Assembly: GCA_964036045.1 (NCBI GenBank)
Contig: OZ038383.1
Coordinates: 63,431,725 to 63,495,724 of the forward strand
Reading direction: 5' to 3'
Length of the DNA stretch: 64,000 bases
DNA from: Eutreptiella sp. 'Long Island Sound 2002'
Taxonomy: Eukaryota; Euglenozoa; Euglenophyceae; Eutreptiales; Eutreptiaceae
The position numbers and the translations under genes are program-made. Shown piece by piece: positions 1-11,032 of the stretch (within the stretch, counting starts at the first letter, position 1; every line of letters starts with the position of its first letter). The notes beneath the pieces are model-generated. The model was not told the origin of the DNA. It searched no databases and saw only the letters and a list, made by a program, of their open reading frames with translations.

Positions 1-1530
1 ACAGCGCGCAAAGCCAGCTCGCAAGAGCGCGCGTATGGGGTTGGTGACGGGTCCCCACGCCCGCACTCCCCGAACCAACAGCCAGTGGGTAGTGGGCCCC
101 GGCCGCACGCCCCAAAGGACGAGTGGTCGGGTCTGTGAGAGCGCCCGACCCCGGACGCCCCACACCGAGGCAAGAGGCGCCCCCCCCGGGCACCCTCATG
201 CCGCCCCCACAGCACACAAGAGCGCGCGCTGTGGGGTTGGTGACAGGTCCCCACGCCCGCATCCCCCGCACCCACAGTTAGTGGGTAATGGGCCCCGGCC
301 GCACGCCCCAACGGACGAGAGGTCGGGGTTGGGAGAGCGCCCATCCCCGGACCCCCGACACCCAGGCAAGAGGCGCCCCCCCCGGGCACCCTCATGCCGC
401 CCCCACAGCGCGCCAAGCCAGCTCGCAAGAGCGCGCGCTGCCGGGTTGGTGACCGGTTCCCACGCCCGCAGCCCCCGCACCCACAGTCAGTGGGTAGTGG
501 GCCCCGGCCGCACGCCTGAACGGACAAGAGGTCGGGGGTGGGAGAGGGCCCGCCCCCGGACGCACCACACCCAGGCAAGAGGCGCCCCCCCCGGGCACCC
601 TCATGCCGCCCCCACAGCGCCAAGGCCAGCTGGCAAGAGCGCTCGCTGTGGGGTTGGTGACGGGTCCGCACGCCCGCACCCCCCTCACCCAGAGCCAGTG
701 GCCAGTGGGCCCCGGCCGCACGCCCGAACGGACAAGAGGTCGGGGGTGGGAGAGCGCCTGTCCCCGGACGCCCCACACCCAGGCAAGAGGCGCCCCCCCC
801 CCGGGCACCCTCATGCCGCCCTCACAGCGCCAAAGCCAGCTCACAAGAGCGCTCGCTGTGGGTTTGGTGACGGGTCCCCACGCCCGCACCCCCCCCCGGC
901 CACAGCCAGTGGGTAGTGGGCCCCGGCCGCACGCCCCAACGGACGAGAGGTCGGGGATGGGAGAGCGCCAGTCCCCGGACGCCCCACACCAAGGCAAGAG
1001 GCGCCCCCCCCAGGCGCCCCCGTGCCGCCCCCACAGCGCGCAAAGCCAGCTCACAAGAGCGCGCGCTGTGGGGTTGATGACGGGTCCCCACGCCCGCACC
1101 CCCCGCACCCACAGCCAGTGGGTAGTGGGCCCCGGCCGCACGCCAGAAAGGACGAGTGGTCGGGGGTCGGAGAGCGCCCGACCGCGGGCGCCCCACACCC
1201 AGGCAGGAGGGCCCCCCCCCCGGGCACCCTCATGCCGCCCCAAGAGCGCGCAAAGCCAGCTCGCAAGAGCGCGCGCTGTGGGATTGGTGACGGGTACCCA
1301 TGCCCGCACCCCCCGCACCCACAGCCAGTGGGTAGTGGGCCCCGGCCGCATGCCTGAAAGGACGAGTGGTCGGGGTTGGGAGAGTGCCCGACCCCGGACG
1401 CCCCACACCCAGGCAGGAGGCGCCCCCCCCGGGAAGCCTCATGCCGCCTTCACAGCGCGCAAAGCCGGCTCGCAAGAGCGCGCGCGGTTGGGTTGGTGAC
1501 GGGTCCCCACGCCCGCACCCATCCTACGGC
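1..1530. repeat. GC-rich satellite, 209-bp unit, 8 copies visible
   Basis: The landmark TTGGTGAC (or a one-base variant) recurs at 41, 237, 446, 654, 864, 1074, 1284 and 1493, giving spacings of 196, 209, 208, 210, 210, 210 and 209. Each unit carries the same blocks: a CAAGAGCGCGCG box, a GGGCCCCGGCCGCA box and a C-run near the CACCCTCATGCCGCC box. Units differ by scattered substitutions and C-run length changes; the unit ending near 237 lacks about 13 bases. The array runs off the left edge, so its true length is unknown. Open frames on both strands here follow from composition and repetition and are not taken as genes. Confidence 0.95.
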
Positions 1531-2275
1531 CAGCGCGCAGCCCCAAGCCAGGTAGGGTGAAACGGGACCGATCAGCGCCCCCCGGAGCAAGCCAAACGGA
1601 GCACGAAACCGAGGCCGGACACGCGGAGGGGCACGGACCGAGCTGAACGGCCCTACCAGCGCCCAGCACCGGGACCGCGCAAGGTGCGCATGCCACACCA
1701 ACCCAGGGGGGGGGGGGCACGCACAGACCGCATGGAATGGCGTACCAGCGAGCGAGGATAAGGGACACCCAGACGGCACGGCCTGCCACACACAGCGCAG
1801 GAACCGCGGGGCGGGCAGGGGGAAACAGGGAAGACACAACACCCGGCACCGGCCCCAACCCCCCCGACCCGGCCGCGAGCGCCGCACACACACGACCAGG
1901 GCACTGCACCTGCCAAGGCAGTAGTGGCGCATAGCGCCACGCACCAGCCCCAGGGCTAGGTAGCCTCCGCGCCAGCCCACGGGGGTCCCACTGGCGACAA
2001 GCCAGTAGCACGGGCCCGGCAGCGCCGCCACCCCGGGCGACCACGCATTAGGGGGGGGACGTGGTGGGTAAGTGCGCGCAGCCACGGCTGCGAATTGACG
2101 CATTGACCGGGGAGTGGCGAAAAGGGGAGGCCGGGGAGGGACGGGGCTCCGAGTCCTGTGAACCCGGGGGACTCCGCCAGCAGGCAGGAGGTGCATCTTG
2201 GAGGGCCCCCCACTAGGACCCGCTGGGGAGGATATCACCTGGCCCGACCAAGTGGCCCCTCGGGGCCGAAAGGCG
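1531..2275. other. GC-rich spacer, no gene recognised
   Basis: Non-repetitive GC-rich sequence between the satellite and the element D remnant. It contains an 11-base G run near 1707. The long open frames on the minus strand are rich in Pro, Arg, Gly and Cys and show no recognisable domain, as expected for random GC-rich DNA. Confidence 0.5.
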
Positions 2276-2782
2276 TCTAGTACCCGCAAAATCAAACCTC
2301 AAACCTCAAACCGCTTCACCCGTGTGTTCCCTTGCAATAAGAAAATCACAAATGAACAGACTGTGAAAATGTTGGTCAAACAATGGTTCGAACCATATGG
2401 AGCACCTAAGCAGGTGCACTCTGATGAGGATGTACGCATCCGCAGTGACACTGGATGGTACAAGCGAGTGCTGAATGCCCTCAACGTTGAGGTAGCCACA
2501 GGTGTGCCCTATACCCACACGTCTGACCCTCTTTTTGAGAGACAAAAGCGTGTGGTGGAACAGAACCTGAGAATCCTGATGAAACAGGAACGTACCAAAG
2601 ACTCGGTACGTCTAGTGCCCTGGGCAGTGCTGACCATGAACTCCCAGAGGAACTCTTCTACGGCTCTCACCCCCCACGAGCTGTTTCATGGAGGACGACC
2701 GGCTTGGTTCTTCAAAACCCCTTTTCCTGAGGCCTTCAAGAGCCCTGTTCGGGATTGGCTAACCAGGCTGGGACTAACCTGA
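2276..2782 (+). pseudogene. Element D: integrase core fragment of a second gypsy family
   Basis: The reading frame that closes at 2782 translates to the second half of a retroviral-type integrase core. A His-Ser-Asp block (near 2420) matches the second catalytic Asp region, and about 40 residues later a Phe-Glu-Arg-Gln helix (near 2533) supplies the catalytic Glu. It continues with the usual helix and the Ala-Leu-Thr-Pro-His-Glu-Leu block followed by Gly-Gly-Arg-Pro. The first catalytic Asp and everything upstream (protease, RT, RNase H) are missing, so the element is 5' truncated. The sequence is clearly unlike the integrase of elements A, B and C in this window. Integrases of this type join element cDNA to chromosomal DNA; this copy is dead. 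Confidence 0.8.
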
Positions 2783-3321
2783 GACATATCCGTGACCGTG
2801 AACTGAGCCGACAGAATCGCCTACGCCGACCTACTAGCTTCAAGGTTGGTGACCTTGTTTTGGTACACCATTCACGCCTACCCTCCTGGCCTCGTAACTG
2901 CCTACAGAACCCTGATTTGGGGCCCTATCGTATCATCAGGATAGATCGATCTAGGATCCATGTCAGGTGCAGTCCACGTCTAGGTGGTGAACTACTTTGT
3001 GCACCTAAGCAGTTGAGGCACTATCACTCCCCTTACGATTTGTCCTGGGATGAGTGGGGCCTCAGCGACAGTGAGGTCGAGCGTCCAGAGGAGGCAGACG
3101 AACTCGAAGAGATGACTGCTGATGAGATGGCAGTTGATGGCTACTACGTGGTTGCAGGTATTGCCCGCCACGAGTATAAACAGGGCTGGAAATTCCTAAC
3201 CCTGTCGGGAGGCTATGGGCTATCTGAGGTGACCCGGGAGCCCATGTCCGCATTTATACAGCCAGATGGGAGTATCAACCCCATCTTTCGCTCCTACCTC
3301 GTCGAGAACAACGAGGGATAG
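2755..3321 (+). pseudogene. Element D: integrase C-terminus and chromodomain-like end
   Basis: This continues the integrase fragment in another frame, so one frameshift lies at about 2755-2782. There is no true start codon here. It shows the gypsy post-integrase GPY/F-type module (a Val-Gly-Asp-Leu-Val-Leu-Val strand near 2845, then Leu-Gly-Pro-Tyr-Arg-Ile). An acidic linker follows (about 3060-3130), then a C-terminal block with a Gln-Gly-Trp-Lys-Phe-Leu-Thr-Leu strand and a Glu-Val-Thr-Arg-Glu-Pro turn that resembles a chromodomain (usual turn Glu-Ala-Thr-Trp-Glu-Pro). The stop is TAG at 3319. A chromodomain would bind histone tails and bias integration sites. The chromodomain assignment is by pattern only and less certain than the integrase call. 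Confidence 0.7.
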
Positions 3322-4669
3322 CTACTAACCCGTGCTGAGACTCTGTCCCAACGGAAGAAGAAAAACTAATCTCCTTGTGCCTGTCTATATACTGTGCCTA
3401 ACCAAACTGAGGATGTTGCAAGCTTCAGGAGGCGGTGGTATACCCCACACATCCCCTCCTCCCGTTGGCAGTCTCCTTCGGGCCACTCCTGCAAGAGTAT
3501 TGGCTCCGCCCGGAGGTACACTTCCCCCGCACCAAGGGAGAAGCAACACTGAGGATCGTCGGAACACCACCAGGCCGCTTATCTTGTTTGCAGCCCAATG
3601 GTTGGTGCGTCCTATTGCCCCAGCCTGCCACCACACATTTTCCGCGCAGTGTGGTACCGTGAGCGCGCCCACGCGCTGGACTAGGTACCCGTTGGGTCGG
3701 TTCAGTCCGGGGTGCCCACCTCCATACGACCACCTCAACTCCGGATCACCTGAACACGCTGGCCTACGTGAACAGATTCCCCTCTGATTGAGACTCACAG
3801 TTGAGGCCCTTTACTCGCAACCCCCTCTGTATTCTAACCTCCAAGGGGGGGTGAGCACTCTTGTGCTGATAGTTAGGCCTACTCAGTGTGTGCCAGGACA
3901 GGTTCAGGACTCCTGTAGAGCTCCGGTTACGGTGAATGTACTAACTCCCACCCTCAGTCGGGTTCCGCACTCCAAACACCTACACTTCAGCTGCCTGCGC
4001 AGCACTGTTCCTGCCATGGCTGTGCCCTGCAGTCCCATGCCTATGGTTACCAGAGTGAGCCAGATGGCCGCTTATCAGGTTTGCAGCCACCCAGCGAGTG
4101 TGTGCCTTGTTGACCATGTGTTGCATGGGAACCGCCCTGATGTAATTACCTTGGGGAGCCAACGAAGAGCGGTGGCTTTCTACTCCAGGGGGGAATGACA
4201 AGCAAGGTGTTATGAAACAAGGTGTGTCCACCCTCCTTAGGGACAAGCGTTCTCACAGTTAGGACCCTTGACTGGTCCAGACCCGTGGGGTTCTACCCTT
4301 CCTTACAGGGTTTACCATACCCCTAAGTGTGCTACGTATGTCTGTTTGTGTCTCACTTCTCTCCCCGGCGTGGCTCCCGGAGACCGGGCTTCGCTGACGT
4401 CGGACCGAAGGTCCTAATCAGGTACTATTACCACTCCTATGGCGCCCAGTTTGTGTGCTGGTGCCTATCCTTGGGGGAAGACGGCAAAAGCCCTACTTAC
4501 TAGAGGGGAGGGGTGGCCAAGTTCGCTAAGGGCATACAAAACGCCCATTTTTCTAAAGGCCAAAAGCTAACGCACTCCCCTGCCCGCGGGACAGGAGACA
4601 CCACTACACTACACTCACTAATGCCGGCACCTGCCTTCGAAGGCAGGCTGAGCACTCAGCAGACGGGGT
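3322..4669. other. Non-coding sequence after element D, possible degraded LTR
   Basis: No gene is visible. A purine run followed by TG occurs at about 3843-3853 (AAGGGGGGG then TGAGCACTC), the arrangement expected of a polypurine tract and the start of a 3' LTR, and a similar one near 4185-4194. No second LTR copy lies in the window to test either. The right end is abrupt at about 4670, where the element A LTR begins. Confidence 0.3.
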
Positions 4670-7057
4670 CCAAATTAGGTCCGGACTCTTCATGGGCATA
4701 GAGATATGGGGCCGCCAATTGACCACACGGGGGGCCAAAATTGAGGTCCCAAAAAGGGGTCATTTTGGCTGCTCAAAATGAGCCAAAATCGAAGGTATTC
4801 CCAATGGTATATCTCCAAGCCGGCTTCGAGATCAGATCCGCCCCCCTACATGCAATCCACTGGGACTCCAATGGCGACCCCCATGCACTTGGCTCTCAAA
4901 GATCTCCATGCCACTCGGCGTGGTGACAATCCAAACTGGGTCGACAATTGCCAAAATGGCGAAATCGGCCGTCTCGGGCGATCGTCCAGGGTAGGAAATC
5001 TTGGCGATCTCGTCGCGCCAAACCTTGATCCACGACCCCTGATATCCCCTCTGGTCCCATGCCCTGGGTTATGGCTTGCTGTCACGCTGCCTGCTTACTG
5101 TTCACCGAGGGGATGACCACACAGACGGGGCAGAAAGCAACATGCGGCGCAAAGGGGGGGATCATGGATCGCACCAAAAGGTGAAATACTCCGGATGAAT
5201 CGGAGGAGCAAACAAGAAACTCAAGGGTGTTCATTCCTTGATTATTTGCTACAATGATTGCTACTTCATTCCGGCTAGGTCTGTTGCCCCATGGAGATAT
5301 GGTAGTCCCAATATGGCATACAATGGCAAAAACAGCGAAATTTGGCCAAAATGGCCCGCAGTCCATGATTCCATATCTCCAAGGCCACGGCGAGGATCCT
5401 TTCAACCAAAGATGCTAGAGACACATGGGACTTGGGTCCCAATCTATGCCGCTTGCCAACTCTCATGGTCGCCTCTAGCTATTTTCCCCATTGGAAGGAA
5501 AAACGACACACAAATGGGGCAGAATGGCAACATACCCCAAATTGGGTGACTCACAACTCTCCTTTCGAGAGGAGAGGCCACATGGGGAAACACCCCATTC
5601 GATGCGGGTTTATGTGCCCTCTCCGAATTGCCCTTACCCTTGGTCAAGTGGCGCACGCAACCTCGGGGGTGAAATCAGGGGGAGAAGGGGTTTGTGGCCA
5701 TTCTGGGCAAAACGGCCAAAATTCACCGGAAAGTGGTCACTCGAAAAATTGTATCTCCATATCACAAGAGAAAGGAGCCTCGGGCTTTTGCATGGATGCA
5801 AACCGAAGCTTTGCTTCCCTTTTGCAACAAGGGTTGAGGTTCAAAGCATAATGGAAACATTTTTAACACCTCAATGCTTGAAGCACACTATTTCTGGGAA
5901 AAAGTGCATATATCGGCGATATTGGTATGTACATATCTTTGGGTTATTGAGGAACAAAAATATGAGCAAACGTTTTTGGAGTAGGCCCATAGTAGGTGCC
6001 TCGGAATATGCCCACTATGGTTAGATCGTCTCCGCCCACTCATGTCATTAGTGCTTGCATATGAGCGTGTGTGCAAAGAGGCAGTATGGCACGCGTGCTC
6101 ACAAGGCGACATTATATAAAATAGAAGACAAGGTTGTAAAAATCAACCAAGCCATCCACGAACTTCTTCTTGGTCCCTACATTACATATTGTCTTGGTTC
6201 AAGGCTCATCTCCCCAAAGACTTTGAGTACGAGCCTCGGGGGACTGGCCATTTTGGCCTAACTTTCGACCAAAACTTGCCCTTTTTCGAAAAAAGAGTTT
6301 TGGTACGCATTGAATTGCGTGGAGCCATCGTTGAGTTGGCTCGAAAATCAAAAATGACCTAGGGCTTTGGGTCTTGTGAGCATTGTGTTCGGTTATTAAC
6401 GTTCATGCTCCCAAGGCCACAAAGTTAGCGTTTGCGCACGCAAACGACTTGGGTTTGCGAAACCCATAGGCTGCCTAAAACATCCCTATTGCCCTCTTCC
6501 CTATTCAAAGTGATATGCCCATGTGAAAGGGGCATGGATGAAAGGCATATGGGGGGAAGGTAGGGTTCTGTCTGAACTCATGGTCCTTGAGAACCATGAG
6601 TTTGAGCGATCGATGGAAAAGCTTGCGCGCTGGTTTTCTCTCAGACGCGACGGCGAAAAATTCAGGTGAAAACACCAGATGAAAGTACAGGAAAACCCCT
6701 CTAGATCCAGCCCTTGAGTTCCGTTAGAACCTCAGAGGTACTGGAGAAAAATCCATCACAAAACTCGCCACAGAGAAGCGACAAAGGCGCGCGAGCAGGC
6801 GACAACAGGCGGCGATTTCACGACAATTAGAAATCGCGGTAGAAATCGGGTATTTCACCGATTTCTGACCCAAAATCGACCAAGACAATAAAATTATTGT
6901 AATTCTACATCGATTTAATGGTTAGAAGTCGGATTCCAAGTTTTGCGGATTAGAGAACAGGGATATCCCGCTGACAGCCGGTGTCAACGGTTTCCGCACG
7001 GGTGTGACGGCTCACAGGCCTCCGGGCCATGGGCCATAGGTTCTGGGTACCGCTTCA
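4670..7057 (-). repeat. Element A 3' LTR, truncated
   Basis: Direct repeat of 18899-21288. In element orientation it starts TGAAGCGGTACCC at 7057 and ends abruptly at about 4670, where similarity to 18899 stops; the last 0.8 kb found in the 5' LTR is absent. Inside lie two conserved hairpins (6575-6602 and 6515-6535). Small open frames in this stretch are not supported by any protein similarity I recognise. Confidence 0.92.
6111..6124 (-). promoter_or_regulatory. TATA-like sequence in element A LTR
   Basis: On the element strand this reads CTATTTTATATAAT, about 0.94 kb into the LTR. The same sequence occurs in the right LTR at 20341-20354, and a related AT-rich stretch is at the homologous place in the LTR of B (about 48885). 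An LTR promoter is expected to have such a site, but nothing in the sequence proves its use. Confidence 0.25.
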
Positions 7058-7068
7058 CCCCCCTCCTT
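7058..7068 (-). other. Polypurine tract of element A
   Basis: On the element strand the bases directly before the LTR start read AAGGAGGGGGG. Element B has AAGGAAGGGGG at the same place (47921-47931). Such tracts resist RNase H and prime plus-strand DNA synthesis at the U3 edge, so the position fixes the LTR start at 7057. Confidence 0.85.
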
Positions 7069-8406
7069 AGAGCAAACCCTGGGGGGGGCTCGATAACACC
7101 CAAGCACGGCAGCGGCTACCCAGGACCATCCCCTGAAGGGGGGGGTGTCACACCTCACACTCCAGGCTGGCTGTGGGTCAGGTTGCCCATTGCTACTCAC
7201 GGTTAGACATGTATGGCACTTTAAAAGCTTGTAGTGCATGTATAGTATCAAGTATTAAGTCCCGGGTCCTGGCGGCGATTGTTCGGCATCCAAAGGACCC
7301 GTTAATCCATACCAGGCGCACCGGGTGCCGGCTGGACGGTCACTACCACAGAGGCAGTGGCATACACGGCCAACATAGGCGCCACACGACGACCGAGGTG
7401 GTCCCACAGGTCGAAAACGACCACAAAGATCCATCAGGCTATCCCAGGCTTCCCAAGGCCGCAGTCTGGGGGAGAGTCCCCACGGGTCCTTCCTTGGGCG
7501 CACCATGTCCATATCCACGACGCGAGTCCAGAGTGGTAAAGCCGAACGAGCTCCCGCATAAGGGATCGGGCATCAAGGCCGTCTTTTCCCTCGCCCCATT
7601 ACCACGAAGGCCATGCACGGGGGAGGTCCCATGCAGTCCGGGCGGAGGCGCCGACTCCTCAAACCACCAGTTTCCCAGGCAGACTGACCGATGTCAGGAC
7701 ACCGGAGGTCGCCACCCGACCGCAAGTGCGTCTGCGAGTCGGTAGGCTCACACTGGGACTGACAGTGGCGGACCGCTGGGAGTGTAGTCAGGCAACTGGG
7801 CTTCCCGCCTGGCGAAATCAGGATCTCAGCACATCACAGCCACTGGGGCATACAGTATTAGGGGCACTCAAACATGACAATCTGTACTTAGGTACCCGTC
7901 CAGGCTGGACTTTATGTAAGAACATGTACACGGCGACCCAGGGCGCCTTCGTATTCTGATTCGTGTCCCTTCAGGGGGGAAAAACAGTCCATATCTCGGT
8001 GATGGGCTGACAACACTTAACATACAGATGCACATATCTTGGGGGGCGAAAAAGTGAGCAAGAAACAGGTAAATAGGCGTGTAAACACACTCTGGATAGA
8101 GCGCCAAACCACGCCCTGGTCAGGATAAGGAATATTCCGGAGGGTGGACATAAAGACGCCTGAGTTCAGGACATATATAGTCTGCAGACACACGTCGACT
8201 GGCCTGGATCCCGCAAGTGCCATGGGACCAGACCACACACCCAAAAATTGCAATGCCGATGACGGCGGCATCCGTTGCGCAACAACGTATCTGCCTTAAG
8301 GCCTGAATCTGGAATAATAAAGGGGTGCCATCCGCCCTGGTGTCCAACGAATTCAGCAGGGGGCTATGGCCAGTGATGCTCATCAGGGGAGAGCTCAGGG
8401 CGGTGA
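7069..8406 (-). other. Element A 3' spacer between pol stop and polypurine tract
   Basis: About 1.34 kb of sequence lies between the chromodomain stop and the polypurine tract. It is homologous, with divergence, to the 1.84-kb spacer of element B (46081-47920), best seen for 7170-7960 against 47020-47800 reversed. Short open frames do not stay open over a comparable length in both copies, so a third gene (such as env) is not supported. Confidence 0.7.
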
Positions 8407-9354
8407 TCAGGCGCCTCTGGCTGCAATCGCCCGGGTGAGTGCTGCCAAGTCCGAGACATGGAGCTTGGTCTTGTGCTTGCGGATGCAGTCCATGAAGGGG
8501 GTGTTAATCCGCGGCAGGAATGAGGAGACGGGTTCTGAGGCGTCGTGGGACGGCCCATAGCCTTGCCAACGAACCTTGAACTCCAGGCCTCCGGGTGCCG
8601 AGGCGTTCCGACGCTGGGCCAGGATCTTCTCGACGGTATAGTTGTCTTGCTCGGCATAGTCGTCGTCCGAATCAGCCTCATGTGCGGCATAGTCCAGGGA
8701 CACATGTTGGCCACGGAGGTCGGGTTCCCGCACACGGAGCTGACTCTCGTGGCGCTCCCGGAACTGTCCGTGACCCGTCTTGATGCGGTAGGTGTCCTCA
8801 CCAATCCTGCGGACCACCTCTCCCGGTGTGAACCAGATTTTGGTGCGGTGGGTGCCCATAGGGCGGGGTCTGATCACCCACACCGGGTCTCCCACCCTGA
8901 ACGTTTGCGCTGTCGAGCTTGGTGCGGACTTCTGATGCTCAGCATCCTCGTTCTCGAGCTGCTGGCGGATGTCCCGCGCCGTTGCCTCTTGCCGCGCAAA
9001 GAATTCCTTGGGGTCCATGGCCATACCATCACCCGACAAGGGAAGTCCCCGACCCAGGGGGTCCCTCCCGAAGAATCTCTGGGGAGGGGACAATCCACCC
9101 GGAGTGGGGGTGTCATGATGGGCCTTCAGAGCAGGCCACATCTCCTCAAACGAGTTCCGAAGGGGGGTTGGTGATGTGAATCTTGCGTAGCTTCTCAAAT
9201 AGCTGTCTTCCAGCCACTTCAGCCCGGCCGTTGGACCGGCTGAGATGGGCGACGCTCTGGGCATGACGTATTCCCATGAGGGAACATATGGCTTTGAACC
9301 AGCCACCAGTAAACTGGGGCCCTCGGTCACTGCAAATGGTGCGGGGGATGTCAA
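8407..9354 (-). pseudogene. pol: Element A pol: integrase C-terminus and chromodomain
   Basis: From about 9175 down to 8407 the frame carries the end of the integrase core, a Val-Gly-Asp-Pro-Val-Trp-Val strand of the GPY/F-type module (about 8895-8875), an acidic Ser-Asp-Asp-Asp linker and a chromodomain. The chromodomain starts at Tyr-Thr-Val-Glu-Lys-Ile-Leu (about 8645) and shows Phe-Lys-Val-Arg-Trp-Gln-Gly-Tyr followed by Asp-Ala-Ser-Glu-Pro, where canonical domains have a Trp in the turn. Residues upstream of 9175 in this frame are out of register: the integrase core is read in another frame up to about 9146, so a frameshift lies near 9150-9175. The product would act in the integration complex. 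Confidence 0.85.
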
Positions 9355-9553
9355 AGACGGTCAGCCAATGACGAATCATCATGACTGCCACTTCCTTGGC
9401 AAGCAACCTCTTTTTGCGTGCCGGAACGGCTACTACATAGCCGCTGTGGCGGTCCACACAAAGGACCACACAGTCAAAGGTCTCCTTGCCTATGTGACCT
9501 TCGGGCATGGAGAAGACGTCCATGGCCACGCTCTCCATGGGCTTGTCAGGCAC
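9146..9553 (-). pseudogene. pol: Element A pol: integrase catalytic core
   Basis: It opens just after a nonsense codon (TGA at about 9557-9559, where C has a Trp codon). The frame shows the first catalytic Asp in Ala-Met-Asp-Val-Phe-Ser-Met, a second in Ile-Cys-Ser-Asp-Arg-Gly-Pro about 70 residues on, and the catalytic Glu in Gly-Arg-Ala-Glu-Val-Ala-Gly-Arg. The DDE triad is therefore complete at the residue level, although the gene is broken at both ends of this fragment. The core catalyses 3' processing and strand transfer. Confidence 0.88.
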
Positions 9554-9559
9554 CGGAGT

Positions 9560-11032
9560 TCATTGAGCTTCCCCCTTGACGTTCCGGTTTTCAGGATTGC
9601 AGGCCTGACAGACCGAGCAACCCTTTCTGACCTTCTTGATAGCATTGTAGATACTGATCTGGTCGATTTCGAACCGGCGCTGCATATCGAAGGGTTGCTT
9701 CCTGACCCCTGGGTGCATCATGTGGTGGTGCCAAGCCTCACATAGCTCCAGCACTGGGGACTCTGGGACCAGCAGCTTATCATTCCGGTAGAGCTTGCCA
9801 TCCTCCTCAGTCAGCCCCTTTGGCCACTTCTGCCCGTCATCAGGGTCGGTCACAGCCCTATACTGGGCCCCAAAGGCCTCGGACTTAGCGTAGTCGTCGG
9901 TCCAGTCGTCCTGGAGGCACGATTCATGGAGGAGGTGCTTGTCGGACTCGGCTCTTTCAGGGGCGAGTACCCTGACCGCTCTGCCCATCCTCTGTCCGAG
10001 GGGGGCATCCGCAGCCATGACGACGAAGCATTTAACACCCTCCTCCTCCATCAGGCGCTCCATTTCTATGATCCTCTTGGCCTCAGCGGTCTCACCCTCA
10101 TCGCCATGGGCAGAGACATCCGTCATGCCCTTGCTGGCGAGATAGGCCCACTTACTGAGACAGTCCGCCACGGTGTTGTCCTTGCCAGGAACATACACAA
10201 CCGTGAGGTCGAACTTGGCCAAGGTCTCATGCCATCTTGCCCGTCGGGAGGCGGGACCGGAGAAGTTGTCCACGTGCTCTTTGTGCCACGACTGCAGACT
10301 CTGATGGTCGTTGCAGACGGTGACGGGATTGAGGGCTATGTACCCAGCCCATTTCCTGAGAGCCGTGACGATGGCATACGCCTCCTTTTCTCGGGGCGTC
10401 CACGTCCGTCTGTGGCCTTCCACCAGGACTCGGCTCCAGAAGGCCACCGGCACGTGCCTCCCATCGTCGAGCATCTGTTCCAACACAGCGCCAACGGCGT
10501 AGTTGGAACCGTCGGTGCGCAGGACGAACCCTTGGTCAGGATCCACGAGGTGCAGACCCACTGCAGATAGCAGGGCCTGCTTCATCCCCTCAAAGGCACG
10601 GTCGGACTCTTCATTGCAGACCAGAGCCTTCTTGGACCCCTTCTTGGTCTCCTCTCGGTTGCCCTTGAGCATGGTCGTCATTGGGGCTGCATACTCGGCA
10701 TACATCTTGATATACTCCGAGTAGTAGTTGCAGAATCCCAAGTACGCCGGAAGCTCGGAGACCGTTTTGGGCTTTTCCCAGTGCTCAATCGCAGCCACCT
10801 TGCCAGGTATGGGCTTCCGCTGCCCATTCCGAACTACGTGGCCAGCGAAGACCACCTCGCTTACCGCAATGGTGGCCTTGTCACTGCTGCCCGTGAGCTT
10901 GTGCCGAACCAGAAGGTCCAGCACCCTGGTGACGTTCCTCTCATGTGCCTCCAGGAGCTGCTCATAGCTCATACTGGGGTCCCTCGACGCGATGATCACG
11001 TCGTCCACAAGGGGGTCCGCACAGTCACGCAC
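9560..11032 (-). pseudogene. pol: Element A pol: RT C-terminus, RNase H, integrase zinc domain
   Basis: The frame starts within RT just after its catalytic loop (here Leu-Val-Asp-Asp-Val-Ile). It continues through the RT thumb, with an Asn-Tyr-Tyr-Ser-Glu-Tyr block near 10720. RNase H follows (first catalytic Asp in Leu-Arg-Thr-Asp-Gly-Ser near 10530; a second in Val-Cys-Asn-Asp-His-Gln, where C has Thr for Asn). Next is a linker rich in Glu and Ala, then the integrase HHCC zinc domain with Cys-Ser-Val-Cys-Gln-Ala-Cys near 9610. A one-base loss at about 11036 relative to C separates it from the upstream RT frame, and TGA at about 9557 ends it. Confidence 0.9.

Noticed and set aside
35-1499. 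Overlapping open frames of 200-340 codons on both strands
   Set aside because: They run across the 209-bp satellite and reflect GC-rich repetition; none has a recognisable domain.
5082-6024. Open frames of 100-180 codons in the LTR at 5-6 kb and 19-20 kb
   Set aside because: The two LTR copies hold frames that differ in extent, with frameshifts between them, and show no recognised domain. They are treated as LTR sequence.
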